Shown: positions 1 through 10,603 of the stretch, piece after piece
How the letters are laid out: each line of letters starts with the position of its first letter
How positions within the stretch are numbered: the stretch's first letter is position 1
Source of the DNA: Diphasiastrum complanatum
Lineage: Eukaryota; Streptophyta; Lycopodiopsida; Lycopodiales; Lycopodiaceae
Assembly: GCA_029204225.1 (NCBI GenBank)
Contig: CM055092.1
Coordinates: forward strand, 26,768,320 to 26,832,319
DNA length: 64,000 bases
Direction: 5' to 3'
Notes under the pieces: generated by a model
Seen by the model: the letters and a program-made list of their open reading frames with translations, nothing else
What the model was told of the DNA's origin: nothing
Databases searched by the model: none
Program-made: the position numbers and the translations under genes

Positions 1-209
1 GTTGGAGATCAGCCGGAAGCCCATTGTAGATGTTCTTCGATTAATTTGATTGTCTAAGTTGTGATTCCTACAAGTATCATATGAGTAGACATAGAACCAA
101 AGTTGGTTTCACCTGAACCTAGATCAACGATCAATAAATGTGCAAGAGGAATCATGAAATAGAAATTAGTCATTCGCCAAGGAGACAACTGTGGGCTTAG
201 TTTCCAATA
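1..209 (-). repeat. Partial 3' LTR of first Copia element, cut by window edge
   Basis: On the minus strand the LTR would begin TATTGGAAAC (a one-base variant of the usual TGTTGG start), directly after a purine tract and downstream of Copia RNase H sequence. The remainder lies outside the window, so no LTR pair can be compared. The call rests on position and the PPT. Confidence 0.55.
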
Positions 210-220
210 GTCCCCCTTAA
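210..220 (-). other. Polypurine tract of first Copia element
   Basis: Minus-strand TTAAGGGGGAC lies immediately 5' of the presumed LTR start. This is the expected site of plus-strand DNA priming. A closely similar tract occurs at 3998-4008 in the neighbouring Copia element. Confidence 0.55.
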
Positions 221-3200
221 GGCCACAGTTGGTGTCGTGGTATCTTCATCAAGTTCAGCAAGTTGAAGAGCTTTTGATGCTTGATCCTGGGAAGCACTTT
301 GGTGAACATATCTGCGACCATTTTTGTTGTGGAGCAGTATTGAAGGATCACTTGCCCTGAGAAAACTTTCTTCTGAATGAAATGATACTAGATTCTTATG
401 TGCTTGGATTTGCCATGAAATATGTGATTCAGTGATAGTGAAATACAACTCAAGCTGTCACACAGAATGGTAGTAGCATTGAGCTGAGTTTGATGTAGAT
501 CGTGAAGTAATAACCTGATCCATACAGTTTCTTTTGAAGCTTGACATGCTGCGATGTACTCTTCCTCTGTCGAAGAAAGTGCAACTGATTTCTGCTTCCT
601 TGAGTTCCACAAAATTGGTCCCCTTGCCAGATAGAAACAGAACCCAGAGGTAGATTTTTTGGTAGAGACTGTTCCTCCTTAATCTGAGTCGGTGTAGCCT
701 CGTAGGATGAGTGGGTCGATAGCATTTCTATCATAACATGAAATGTGATCTAAACTTTCCTGAATATCCAATGAGAGATCCTAGGATTTGGCATGAATTG
801 ACTTAACGTGCTTACAGTGTATACTAAATCTGGTCTAGTACACAACATTGCATACATCAAAGATCCTATTAGTGAATGATAAGAGTACTTTGCTATGTTG
901 AGTACTTCACTATCAGAATCAGCACAAGTAGGTTTAGTCAATACTATACTTGGATCCATTGGAGTATCAATTGGTTTGCAATCAGACATATGAAATTTTC
1001 TAAAATGCCTTTTAGATATGCCTGCTGGCTAAGATAGATCTTCTTCTGAAGTCTATTTCTAGTAATATGAACTCCTAGCAAAGAATGGACAGCTCCTAAA
1101 TTAGTCATGTCAAATTCCTTTGACAGATCACTCTTAGTAGTGTGCAGAAGAGAAGTGTCGTTAGACAAAATAAATGCATCATCTATGTAAAGAGCTATGT
1201 GAACTGAATTGGTGCCTATAAGCTTCGAATAAACATTATAGTCAGCTTAATTGTTTGCAAATCCCAATTGAATGAGATAATAGTTGATTCTATTGAACCA
1301 TGCTCTTGCAGCCTGTTTCAGACCATGGATTGCTTTGTGTAGCTTGCACACTTTGTGCTCTTGCCTTTGACTTTGAATCCTTCCGATTGGAAGGTATATA
1401 ACTCCTCTTCGACGTTGTTGTTCAGAAATGTTGTCTTGACATCCATTTGGTGCATTTTGAGGGCTTCTATGGGTGCTAATGCAATCAGAGTCCTGATTGA
1501 CTGCATTTTGATGACATGACTGAAAATTTCTTGATAATTCAATTCTTGGACTTGAGTGAGTCCTTTAGCCTTTCCATTTAGCAATGGAACCATCAGAGTT
1601 GATCTTCTTCTTGAAGATCCACTTGTTGTCTTGTGAGTGGGAAAGTCGACCAGTGTCCAGGTCTGGTTCGTCAAAAGTGAGTTGTACTTGCTTTCATAGC
1701 TTCTTGCCACTTCACAACATCCTTGGAGCTAATTGCTTCGGCTCGGCTCTTAGGTTCTTCTGATTAAGTCCAGAATGATTGAGGTGTGTATTTCTCAGGA
1801 ATTATCCCAGTCCATGAGGATCTATGGACGTTTGGTTGACTAGGATGCGATGATGCTTCTTCTTGAATTTCTCCAGATCTGTCGAGCCAGCTTGGTCTGG
1901 TCTAATGATAGGTACTATCGGCTGCTCGACTTCTGTAGCTGTAGCTACAGGTCTTGTAGAAGGAACATCATCATTGGAAGAATCCATGGTACATAAAATA
2001 GGATGAAATGACATAGGATCATTTATCGATGGTTGTTTAAAATCATAGTATGTATGTTCTTGAAATATTACATCCTTAGAGACAAATACTACATTGGTGT
2101 ATGGATCATAAACTTTATAAGCTTTATGTTCATCAAGATAGCCAATGAAAATACATTTATTTGTCTTATGATCCAACTTCTTCCTAAGCTATTTAGGAAT
2201 GTGAACAAAACATATACCACCAAAGATTTTTAAATGGTTGACACTAGGCTTGTGTCAATGCCAAACTTCATAAGGAATTTTGTTGTTGATGGCTTTGGTG
2301 TTGTATCTGTTCTGTAAATAACAGGATGTGGTAGTAGCTTCTACCCAGAACTTTACAGGTAGATGTCATTGATGTAGCATGGATCTGGTTGAGTTGAGAA
2401 GAGTTCAGTTCTTCTTTTCTGCAATCCCGTTCTATTGAGGTGAATAGGAAGTGGTGAACTGTCTTCTAATACCATGTTTAGACATGTAGTCAGACATCTC
2501 GTTAGAGAGGTATTCGCCGCCACCATCAGGGGAGTGCTTTCACTTTTGTAGATGTTTGTGTATCAACCATGGCCTTGAATCTCTTGAAGCATTCAAAGGC
2601 TTCAGATTTGTGCTTAATGAGCATGACTATAGACCGTCTAGAATAATCATCTGTGAAAGTGATAGAATAGATTGCATTCCCTAAGGACGGAGTTGGCATT
2701 GGACCACAAAGATCACTATGCACAAGATCCAATACATGCTTTGTTTTGATGGAATGTGATTTGGGAAAGTTGCTTCTAGAGTGTTTGCCATAGATGCATG
2801 ATTCACAAAAGAAAGATTTCCTTTCTAATGGAGAAGGGAAATACAATCCATCAACTAAATTATTACAATGCATATAAGAAAGTGATCTTTTATTCACGTG
2901 TCCAAATTGACTATGCCACAGAATAGCATTATCATTTACCTTTTCATGAGAGATGCTAGCTAATGCAACTGAATTAGAGAGTACGTAAAGATTTCCGACT
3001 CTACTGCATGTAGTCAGAGTAGTATCTTCCTCAAATATTGTACACTGCTCAGATGAGAAAGTAACAGTGTAGCCTCATCAATTATCTTAGAGACTGATAA
3101 CAGGTTCTTTGATAGCTGAGGAATGTGACGGATGTTGGGAACACAAATAGATAGATCGTTGTAATGTGATCTTGACTGTCCCTTTGCCTTCAACGCGTAT

Positions 3201-3235
3201 GGTGCTTGAATCTCCAAGGTAGACAAATTGATCTC
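221..3235 (-). pseudogene. Ty1-copia pol remnant, frame-broken
   Basis: Read on the minus strand, the order is protease tail, integrase, reverse transcriptase, RNase H, the Copia domain order. Protease-region sequence (YLGDSSTIRVEGKG) lies near 3170-3235. Integrase sequence (HSDLCGP, FTDDYSR) lies at 2526-2897. The post-integrase segment (FIGYLDEHKAYKVYDP) is at 1802-2176. Reverse transcriptase (QMDVKTTFLN; DMTNLGAVHSLLGV) lies at 944-1710. RNase H (ALSSTEEEYIA, LCDSLS, HGKSKHI) lies at 388-612. The pieces sit in different frames with stops between them, so this is a dead copy. Gag and the start of the protease are absent: the remnant stops abruptly where an unrelated LTR-like block begins at 3236. 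Confidence 0.85.
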
Positions 3236-3997
3236 TGTTGTAAGTCACGTTCAATCTTATAGTAACCAACTTTGAAATCGTTAGCACTATAGTGATTTTG
3301 TAGCCAAACAATGATGTATTGCAATGAGCAGACAAAACGATAAAAGATCTATTAACTACAAATAATCACAGAGAAGCATACATTCTAACATGATATTGAA
3401 TGCAATAAAAAGACGGATTGATTCAGTAAGTAGCATGTACAAATCGGATGATGAGAGCACAAAATAATTGTAGATAAAAACCGCATACTCTAAGCTATCT
3501 CTGAGTAATTGTCTCTGTCTGATGCACTTTCGTTGATAAGTAGTAAGCGCAAATAGCAATAACTGAGCTAATATAGAAACTAAGCCATGTAAGTCTTTGA
3601 TGATCAACTATTTATACTAAAGCATTTAACATGTATCCAAAAGGATAGCCAATCATGTCGTAGATCATAGTAGCCAGTTGGCCGTAATGCGCTGGCATCC
3701 ATCTAGTTAGGACTTCCCAAAAACCTACTTGCAAAGTAGTTAGGGCAAGTCTTTAGCTTCATATAGAGTGGAACAATAATTGCCTTTCATCGACATGGCC
3801 AAAGTCTTCGACTTTCGTCGACGTCATCGATATGTCGAATGATGTCCAATATGTTGGAGCCACATGTAGAGCGATTCTCGAGTATTTCTGCAGACTATGT
3901 AGAAACACGAATAAAACTACAAAACTAGATAAAAGTGGATGAAGATTAAAGATCGATTATTCAGATGAATCACTCCCGATAGTAGAATAATCCAATA
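3236..3997 (-). repeat. LTR-like block, 3' LTR of second Copia element
   Basis: This block of about 762 bases is a diverged direct repeat of 11836-12639. Both share, for example, the run 'agtgattttgtagccaaaca' and end (minus-strand start) with TATTGGATTATTC or TGTTGGATTATTC. The minus-strand 3' end is CA. A TATAAATAG-type box is present near 3609-3616. It lies directly after the polypurine tract of the Copia coding sequence at 4009-4907, as a 3' LTR should. No target-site duplication is recognisable with the 12639 flank. Confidence 0.7.
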
Positions 3998-4008
3998 CTC
4001 CCCCTTAA
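3998..4008 (-). other. Polypurine tract of second Copia element
   Basis: Minus-strand TTAAGGGGGAG directly precedes the LTR-like block and follows RNase H coding sequence. Confidence 0.6.
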
Positions 4009-4907
4009 TTTGAATCCATGAATGCTTTGACCTTCAATCTTAGTTCTGCACAAAACTTTCTTTGTGCATCCAAGCTTAATGCTTTAGTAAAAATTTTCGC
4101 TATCATATCTTGCATTCGACAGTTTGGCAAGTTTACCTCTTTGTTGATAATTTTGCTTCTGACATAATGATACTTAATTTCAATGTGCTTACTCCTAGAA
4201 TGAAATCTAGGGTTGGCTGATAAAGCAGTAGCACTTTGATTATCACAAAATAAAATTGTTGAAGCGTATTGATTCAGACTAATATCTGAAAGTAAGTTTC
4301 TCAATCATATTGCTTCCTTTGTAGCTTGAGAGGCTACGATATACTCTTACTCAGTAGAAGATAGAGCAATTGAAGTTTGCTTGTGACTGTTCCATGAAAT
4401 AGGACCATTGTTGAGAAAGAATATGAATCCAAAATCGTCTACATCTCTTGCCCACTTGCATCTGAATAACCATTGAGAATATTGAGTTTGTCATTGTCGA
4501 CTCCTCCATAACAAATGCAAAAGTCCATAGTAGCTCAAAGATTCTCAAAAACTCTGATAAGAGCCTTCCAATGTACAATACCGGGATTGGTCATAAATTG
4601 ACTTAAGAAACTGATTGCAAAAGCTATGTCTGGTCTAGTATAGATCATCACGTACATAAGAGATCCTATTATCGCATGATAAGGATACTCATGCATTTGC
4701 TCCTTCTCTTCGATTGTTCGAGGACATTGATTCCTCGACATCTTGAGTCTTGGGTCCATCGATGAGAGAGCTAATTTGCAATTCATCACTGTATTATATC
4801 TGATTAAGACATTGTGACTATATCTTTGCTGAGTAAAATAGATCAACTTCTGTTTTCAGTCTCTTTGGATTTGAATACCTAAACAATAATGAGCTTCGTC
4901 CAGATCG
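4009..4907 (-). pseudogene. Copia reverse transcriptase C-terminus and RNase H (3' half of interrupted element)
   Basis: The minus strand from 4907 reads DLDEAHYCLGIQIQRD, the part of Copia reverse transcriptase that normally follows EFDLT. It then reads IIGSLMYVMIYTRPDIAFA (4535-4846) and RNase H sequence (FCDNQSATALSANPRFHSRS, KHIEIKYHYVRSKI) at 4005-4304. Frameshifts and stops separate the pieces. The upstream half of the same domain lies at 8123-8485. The intervening 3.2 kb is a nested insertion, since joining 8123 to 4907 restores domain continuity. Confidence 0.85.
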
Positions 4908-4912
4908 GTGAG

Positions 4913-6065
4913 TGTTTACAGATCCAAAGGTCCAGAGGATCTATTTACTACAATTCTTCTACTTCTTGCTTACAGCTTCTACGGCTTGGTATTCTACTTG
5001 TAACCAAGCTTCAGGGAATTCGTTATGTGTGCTCTTGATATTACGATGCCAAACCAGGTAGAAGGGATAGATTGTCATTGTATTATATTTTTTGTCCTGC
5101 CTGTCAGAGGACTACTCAGAGACAAACTCTCTTGAACGCACTTACATTCATACATAGATGCAAGCCAAGAACGCTCATTCACATATTAGAGTGCAGCCCA
5201 TATGAACATTCAGAAGATTTTACAGCTATCTGCTCCTAAAAATGAGCTGAATTAGAGCCTGCATTTTATTTACACTGAACTACACTTGCATAAATTGACA
5301 AAACAAGAAACAAGAACTGATCTACAGCATCTTAGGAGTCCAAGAATCAAGAAACCAAGCGGCCTTTTGATTCTTGGACACCCCAAGAACATCAAGAACT
5401 GGAATGTTAGAGAATATGCAAGATTTACACCACAGATCCAGCCTATTTAGTTTATCTGAATGTTGGTTCCTGCATTAATCCACAAACAAGAAAAGAAACT
5501 AATCCACTCTAGGAAAGCAACAAATCTAATCCACTCTACAATCCACAACCACACACAAAAGGAGGGAAGGGCAAGATCATAAATGCATCATGAATGATCA
5601 AGGAGCTCAATGGATGCACCAAACTTGTGAAGGCTCTTCTCATTTCAGCATGGAGTTGATACAATTCACAAAAAGCTCCTCTACTCAAAGAGAGAGTCTC
5701 TTAAATAAGCAAGAGAGCTCCTTAGGTGGCATCCTAGTGGAATTTCCACATTTCAAAAATTACAAGTGGAATAATGCTCTCCACTAGAGGTCATCATCAA
5801 AAGGTGGCTCACTCTACTTTCTTTAATAGGGGTCTACTTGCATTTAATACATTTGCCTAGAAATACTAGTTCATACATGGTCATTCCATCTTCCGGGATT
5901 CACCATGAGGCTTACACAGTTCTTACTTGTCATTACTAACTAGTATTTCTCGGCTCTCAGTCTTCATTAGTCTCGTCTTCTCAGAGACCTCCTCGGTCTA
6001 AGGTGAGAGGTGATCTTGAGTTGCTCTGTCCGAGTATCTTTGGGATTCGACAGAATCAGCCAACA
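4913..6065 (-). repeat. 3' LTR of nested non-autonomous element
   Basis: This 1153-base LTR starts TGTTGG and ends CA on the minus strand. It matches 6942-8117 over its whole length, apart from scattered substitutions and small indels; the other copy has two extra stretches of about 12 bases near 7618 and 7995. Confidence 0.88.
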
Positions 6066-6080
6066 TTATCCCACCCCTAA
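6066..6080 (-). other. Polypurine tract of nested element
   Basis: Minus-strand TTAGGGGTGGGATAA is immediately upstream of the LTR start TGTTGGC and fixes the element's orientation. Confidence 0.65.
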
Positions 6081-6223
6081 TGTGTTGCAGGGGCCACTAC
6101 AACTCATATTGGACGATGTCGCTCTGCTTTGTATTGGCATCTTCGATCATCACTTGGAAAAGCGTAGATCCTCATTCACTTACATAAAACCAAGTGCTTA
6201 TTGTCTTCAGTCTTTATCAGAGG

Positions 6224-6855
6224 CGTCGGTCGAGATCTTACTGAGGGCCACCGGTCGAGATTTCACAGGGCACCGTCGGTTGAGATTTGATTGAGGGCCG
6301 TCAGTTGAGATTCACAGGGCACCGTCGGTTACTAAATGGCCGGCGGTTGAGACTTGAGACAAGGCACCGTCGGTCAAGATCTAACAGTGATCGTTGGTTG
6401 AGATGTGAGAGTGGCCGTCGATTGAGATTTTACTGAGGCCGTCGGTTGAGATCTAACTGAGTGCGTTGGTCGAGATTCAGGCAACTCGTCGGTCGAGATA
6501 TGAATGATTGGCTTCGGTTGAGATTTCACGGGGCACCGTCTATTGAGATTTGATTGAGGGTCGTCGGTTGAGATTTCAGAAAAAGGCTTCGGTTGAGATC
6601 TAACACATGGCCATCGGTCGAGATTGGAATGAGGCCGTCGGTTGAGATCTGATGGAGTACCGTCGGTTGAGATCTGAGTGGAAACCATTGGTCGAGATTT
6701 CAATAGATTACCATCGGTCGAGATGTAATGAATGACCGTCGGTTGAGATATGAGAGAATGTGTGTCGGTTGAGATTCAATAGAATGCGTCGGTTGAGATT
6801 GGACACAAGCTCTCCGATTGAGATTTCAACACAGGGGGGGCTCTGGTTGAGATGT
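6224..6855 (-). repeat. Degenerate minisatellite, core GTCGGTTGAGAT, about 25 units
   Basis: About 25 tandem copies of a unit averaging 25 bases fill most of the interior of the nested LTR element. The plus-strand core is (G/C)GTCGG(T/C)(T/C)GAGAT, followed by a variable tail of 10-15 bases. The open frame seen on the minus strand here (6374-6703) is a by-product of the repeat, producing recurrent RSQPT-like residues, and is not a gene. Confidence 0.88.
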
Positions 6856-6923
6856 GATTGTGAGGGGACAGGCGAAGCATAGACAAGGTTGCGGGTTTCT
6901 AATGTAGAAGGTGTTAGAGTTCA

Positions 6924-6939
6924 CTGGGCAACGGTGCCA
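6924..6939 (-). other. Primer-binding site, tRNA-Asp type
   Basis: Minus-strand TGGCACCGTTGCCCAG lies two bases inside the upper LTR end (TGTAAACA). It differs by one base over the first 13 from TGGCGCCGTTGCC, the complement of the 3' end of plant tRNA-Asp used by many plant Gypsy elements. Confidence 0.7.
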
Positions 6940-6941
6940 AA

Positions 6942-8117
6942 TGTTTACAGATCCAAAGGTCCAGAGGATCTGTTTACTATGGTTCTTTTACTTCTTGCTT
7001 ACAGCTTCTACGGCTTGGTATTCTGCCTGTTACCAAGCTTCAGGGCATTCGTTATGTGTGCTCTTGATATTATGATGCCAAACCAGGTAGAAGGGATAGA
7101 TTGTCATTGTATTATATTTTTTGTCCTGCCTGTCAGAGGACTACTCAGGGACAAACTCTCTTGAACGCACTTACATTCATACATAGATGCAAGCCAAGAA
7201 CGCTCATTCACAGATTAGAGTGCAGTCCATATGAACATTCAGAAGATTTTACAGCTATCTGCTCCTAAAAATGAACTGAATCAGAGCCTGCATTTTATTA
7301 ACACTGAACTACACTTGCATAAATTGACAAAACAAGAAACAAGAACTGATCTACAACATTTTAGGAGTCCAAGAATCAAGAACCAAGTAGCCTTTTGATT
7401 CTTGGACACCCCAAGAACATCAAGAACTGGAATGTCAGAGAATATGCAAGATTTACACCACAGATCCAGCCTATTTAGTTTATCTGAATGTTGGTTCCTG
7501 CATTAATCCACAAACAAGAAAAGAAACTAATCCACTCTAGGAAAGCAGCAAATCTAATCCACTCTACAATCCACAACCACACACAAAAGGAGGGAAGGGC
7601 AAGATCATAAATGCATCACTCAAGAAACAAGAATGATCAAGGGGCTCAACGGATGCACCAAACTCATGAAGGCTCTTCTCATTTTAGCATGGAGTTGATA
7701 CAATTCACAAAAAGCTCCTCTACCCAAAGAGGGAGTCTCTTAAATAAGCAAGAGAGCTCCTTAGGTGGCATCCTAGTGGAATTTCCACAGTTCAAAAATT
7801 GCAAGTGGAATAATGCTCTCCACTAGAGGTCATCATCAAAGGGTGGCTCACTCTACTTTCTTTAAGAGGGGTCTACTTGCATTTAATACATTTGCCTAGA
7901 CATACTAGTTCATACATGGTCATTCCATCTTCCGGGATTCACCATGAGGCTTACACAATTCTTACTTGTCATTACTAACTAGTATTCCTCAGCTCTCATA
8001 CTCGGCTCTCAATCTTCATTAGTCTCGTCTTCTCAGAGACCTCCTCGGTCTAAGGTGAGAGGTGCTCTTGAGTTGCTCTGTCCGAGTATCTTGGGGATTC
8101 GACACAATCAGCCAATA
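6942..8117 (-). repeat. 5' LTR of nested non-autonomous element
   Basis: This is the 1176-base partner of 4913-6065. Its minus-strand start is TATTGGC, a one-base variant of TGTTGGC in the other copy; its end is CA next to the PBS. Confidence 0.88.
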
Positions 8118-8122
8118 GTTAG

Positions 8123-9618
8123 GTCAAATTCAGAAGATAGCATTGTCTTAGCTTCTTTTATTAGATCGATACTATTGCTAAAAAGCAATGCATCGTCCAC
8201 ATACAAAGTGATGATGATAAAAGAATGTTGCACTGACTTGAAGTAGACATTAGAATCTGAAGTGCTTGGGATATAGCCGTAATCAATAAGGACAACATTG
8301 ATTCTTTGAAACCATGCTCGAGCATATTGCTTCAAGAAATAAAGTGCTTTATGGAGTTTACATACATGATTTTGTTTACCTTTGATATGATAACCTTCAG
8401 ATTGCAGCATGTAAATGTCTTCTTCAATAACTCCATTAAGATATGTTGTCTGTACATCCATTTGATGCATCCATGAAGATTTCAAAAAACTTTCTGAGAA
8501 AATCCTTGAAGGAATAACTCATCACTCGTTGGAAAGTGTTGGGAGCATTGCACAGTCCAAATGGCATCACTTTGTAGACATACGTCCCCCACTCAGTGGA
8601 AAATGCAGTTTTGTGCTGATCTTCTAGGGCTATCTGCACCTGGTTATAGACTAAGGTTCTGTTCTTTCTCTCAACAAGTCCATTCGATTGAGGCGAATAG
8701 GAGGTAATATATTGTTGTTCAATGTCGGTGTTAAGGCAATACTCCTTGAATTCGGTAGAGATGTATTCTCCCCCATTGTCGGACCTCAATGCTTCAATTA
8801 TTTTACCAGTTTGATTTTCTGCATGCTCTTTGGATTGTTGAAAGATTTTGAAAGCCTCCGATTTTTGCTTAATGAAATAAACAACTGTTATTCTTGAATA
8901 TTTGTCAATGAAGGTAATAAAATACTTTGTATCAAGCAACGACAGAGTTTGCATTGGACCACATATATCTGAATGAACAATATCCAAAGTATCTTTTGCT
9001 ACATGCCTATGATTTGATCTAAAAGGAATCCTAGTCTGCTTTCCAAGGATGCAGCTATAACAAACATGGAGTTCGACTTTGTCAGTTGGATAGTCAAGAT
9101 CAAGTACTAGGAATTGTTTAGACATGTTCAACATAGGTGTGTGATAATCTTTGATGCCATAGTAATGCTTTATTGACAAGAGCAAAGGTTTTCAAGGCTT
9201 GACTAGTGTCAAAATAAAAATGTGCCAATTTATATAAGTATCCATGCCTCTTGCCACGTGCAAGGATCTTATTTGTCCTATTTATAATTCGGCATTGATC
9301 AGACTCAAACTCCATCCTATGACCTAAATCAGTGATTCTACTTACTAATAACATATTTGTAGAGAGTTTAGGTACATACAAAACATTTGATAATAGTTTG
9401 AATTGATCATGTTGAAACATCAATCTTTCAGTGCCTTCACTTTTGATAGTGTGTGCGCTATCGTCACCAAGATGAACGAATTTTTTTGTATTGTAAGGCA
9501 TATAGGAGTGAAAATGCTCACGATGACTACTCATATGTTGAGTAGCTCCAAAATCCAGAAACCAGAAATTATCCAATAGTGCCTTTTGGTCTTTGACCAT
9601 AAAAGCTCCTTCGTCCAT
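8123..9618 (-). pseudogene. Copia protease, integrase and reverse transcriptase N-terminus with embedded Gypsy patch
   Basis: On the minus strand the protease has DFGATQHMSS, where the catalytic DSGA has become DFGA. A pre-integrase segment (LLWHQRLSH) follows, then integrase at 8650-9185 (HSDICGPMQT, FIDKYSRITV, LRSDNGGEYI, SPQSNGLVERKNRT). It passes in frame into about 180 bases of Gypsy reverse transcriptase (8470-8648) and then, in another frame, into Copia reverse transcriptase (HQMDVQTTYLNG, TLYVDDALLFS), ending at SEFDLT at the nested insertion. About 1 kb of normal Copia sequence between integrase and reverse transcriptase is missing. The copy is inactive. Confidence 0.85.
8470..8648 (-). 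other. Gypsy reverse transcriptase patch inside Copia pol
   Basis: The minus strand encodes NQVQIALEDQHKTAF, then VMPFGLCNAPNTFQRVM, then LRKFFEIFMD, all diagnostic of Ty3-gypsy reverse transcriptase and foreign to Copia. The left side joins Copia integrase (VERKNRTLV) in frame. The right side joins Copia reverse transcriptase (HQMDVQTTYL) with a frame change and a few shared bases at ATGGATG. A related Gypsy segment lies at 21594-21720 on the other strand. Confidence 0.85.
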
Positions 9619-9971
9619 GTCGAGGTCGGGAGATGCTATGATTTCATTTGCTGTTTATCAAGTTGCTTGCTGGCATTTTTTTCTTTTAATACCCTACAAT
9701 CTTGGATCTCATAATAAGTGCGCTTGCAATACTTACAAAACATCTTCTTCTTTGATTGTGGATTTAATAATTGTTCTTGAGTTTGAGTCGATTTCTAATT
9801 TGATGCGGACTGCTTAGAGCTTTTCTGCTTCTGTCATTTTGAGCCTTTATTGACATATAGAGCATGAGATGATGAAGTCGACGAAATGTCTTGACTTCCG
9901 CAATTTTCTTCTTGCAGCAACATAGTGATAACCCTAGTGAGAATTAAATCTAGTGATAACTCTAGTGAGAG
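9619..9971 (-). other. Copia gag C-terminal region, decayed
   Basis: This lies between recognisable gag and protease of the second Copia element. The zinc-knuckle region is expected here, but I see no intact CX2CX4HX4C motif. A short direct repeat ('tctagtgataactctagtga'-like) occurs near 9928-9975. Confidence 0.4.
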
Positions 9972-10470
9972 TTAAATCTGAGTTGTCGATATGATCATCA
10001 TCCAATTCTCGTATGTAGAGGGCAAGCTTGAAAGCAATGTCATAATTCCATCTTGATCATCGATGATTGATCCGACAACGGCCAGCTGTTGCAAGAGATT
10101 TTTAAAATGGTTAATGTAATTCTGAAGTAAATCACCATTTGACATCTTGAGAGTGAAGAGTTTTCTTTTTAGATGTAACTTGGAAGTTACGTCTCTCACA
10201 TCATATAGTGAGCTTAGGATGTCCCATACTTTTTTGGAAGTTTGAGCTTCAGATATGTGGCCAATCTGAGTGTCTGATATACTTAAAATAATAAGCGTGA
10301 AAGCTTTACCATCCTTAGATTTTCACTTTGAGTCGGTTGTGTCATCTTCAAGCTTCACTTCAATACAAGATCTTCATTTTAAATTTCCACAAATAATAAT
10401 TGGATCCATTTGGCTTTTCTACAATGAGACCGGCTACTTTGAGAATCCATCTGAAACCTGGGTCTATTGA
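9972..10470 (-). pseudogene. Copia gag fragment (UBN2-type)
   Basis: The minus strand reads KVWDILSSLYD near 10200-10240, then LHLKRKLFTLKM, then LLQNYINHFKNLLQQLAVVG and LLSSLPSTYENW. This is the order typical of Copia gag polyproteins (UBN2 family). The frame closes at 9972 and has no convincing start, so it is a fragment of the same element as 8123-9618. Confidence 0.8.
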
Positions 10471-10591
10471 TGAATTGATGACGCTAAGAATGATGTCGTG
10501 CTACGTTACAATTGGAAATCAATTATCTGATACTGAAATTTGATTCCACAAATTGAAGAATATGATATTATGAAAAATATCTAATGATAGC

Positions 10592-10603
10592 GCTTTGATA
10601 TTA
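10592..10603 (-). other. PBS-like sequence, decayed tRNA-Met type
   Basis: Minus-strand TAATATCAAAGC, preceded by TTTCA, resembles the standard PBS TGGTATCAGAGC with G-to-A changes. If real, the 5' LTR of this Copia would end at 10604, not 11836, so the LTR length is uncertain. Confidence 0.4.

Larger units (their letters stand above)
4908..8122 (-). mobile_element. Nested non-autonomous LTR element with target-site duplication
   Basis: Two direct repeats of about 1.15 kb (4913-6065 and 6942-8117) flank an 876-base interior with no gag or pol. Orientation is minus. A PBS resembling the complement of plant tRNA-Asp lies inside the upper LTR, and a purine tract (TTAGGGGTGGGATAA) lies beside the lower one. 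The flanks are GTTAG at 8118-8122 and GTGAG at 4908-4912, a 5-base target duplication with one later change. The target is Copia reverse transcriptase between FDLT and DLDE. The tRNA-Asp-type PBS suggests Gypsy affinity. With no coding capacity it would depend on another element's proteins, like LARD/TRIM elements. Confidence 0.88.

Noticed and set aside
5590-5787. Frames at 5590-5787 and 7611-7826 that look like a conserved duplicated protein
   Set aside because: They are conserved because they lie at equivalent places in the two LTRs of the nested element; LTR sequence explains them.
6374-6703. Open frame with recurring RSQPT-type residues
   Set aside because: It is a direct consequence of the minisatellite unit inside the nested LTR element.
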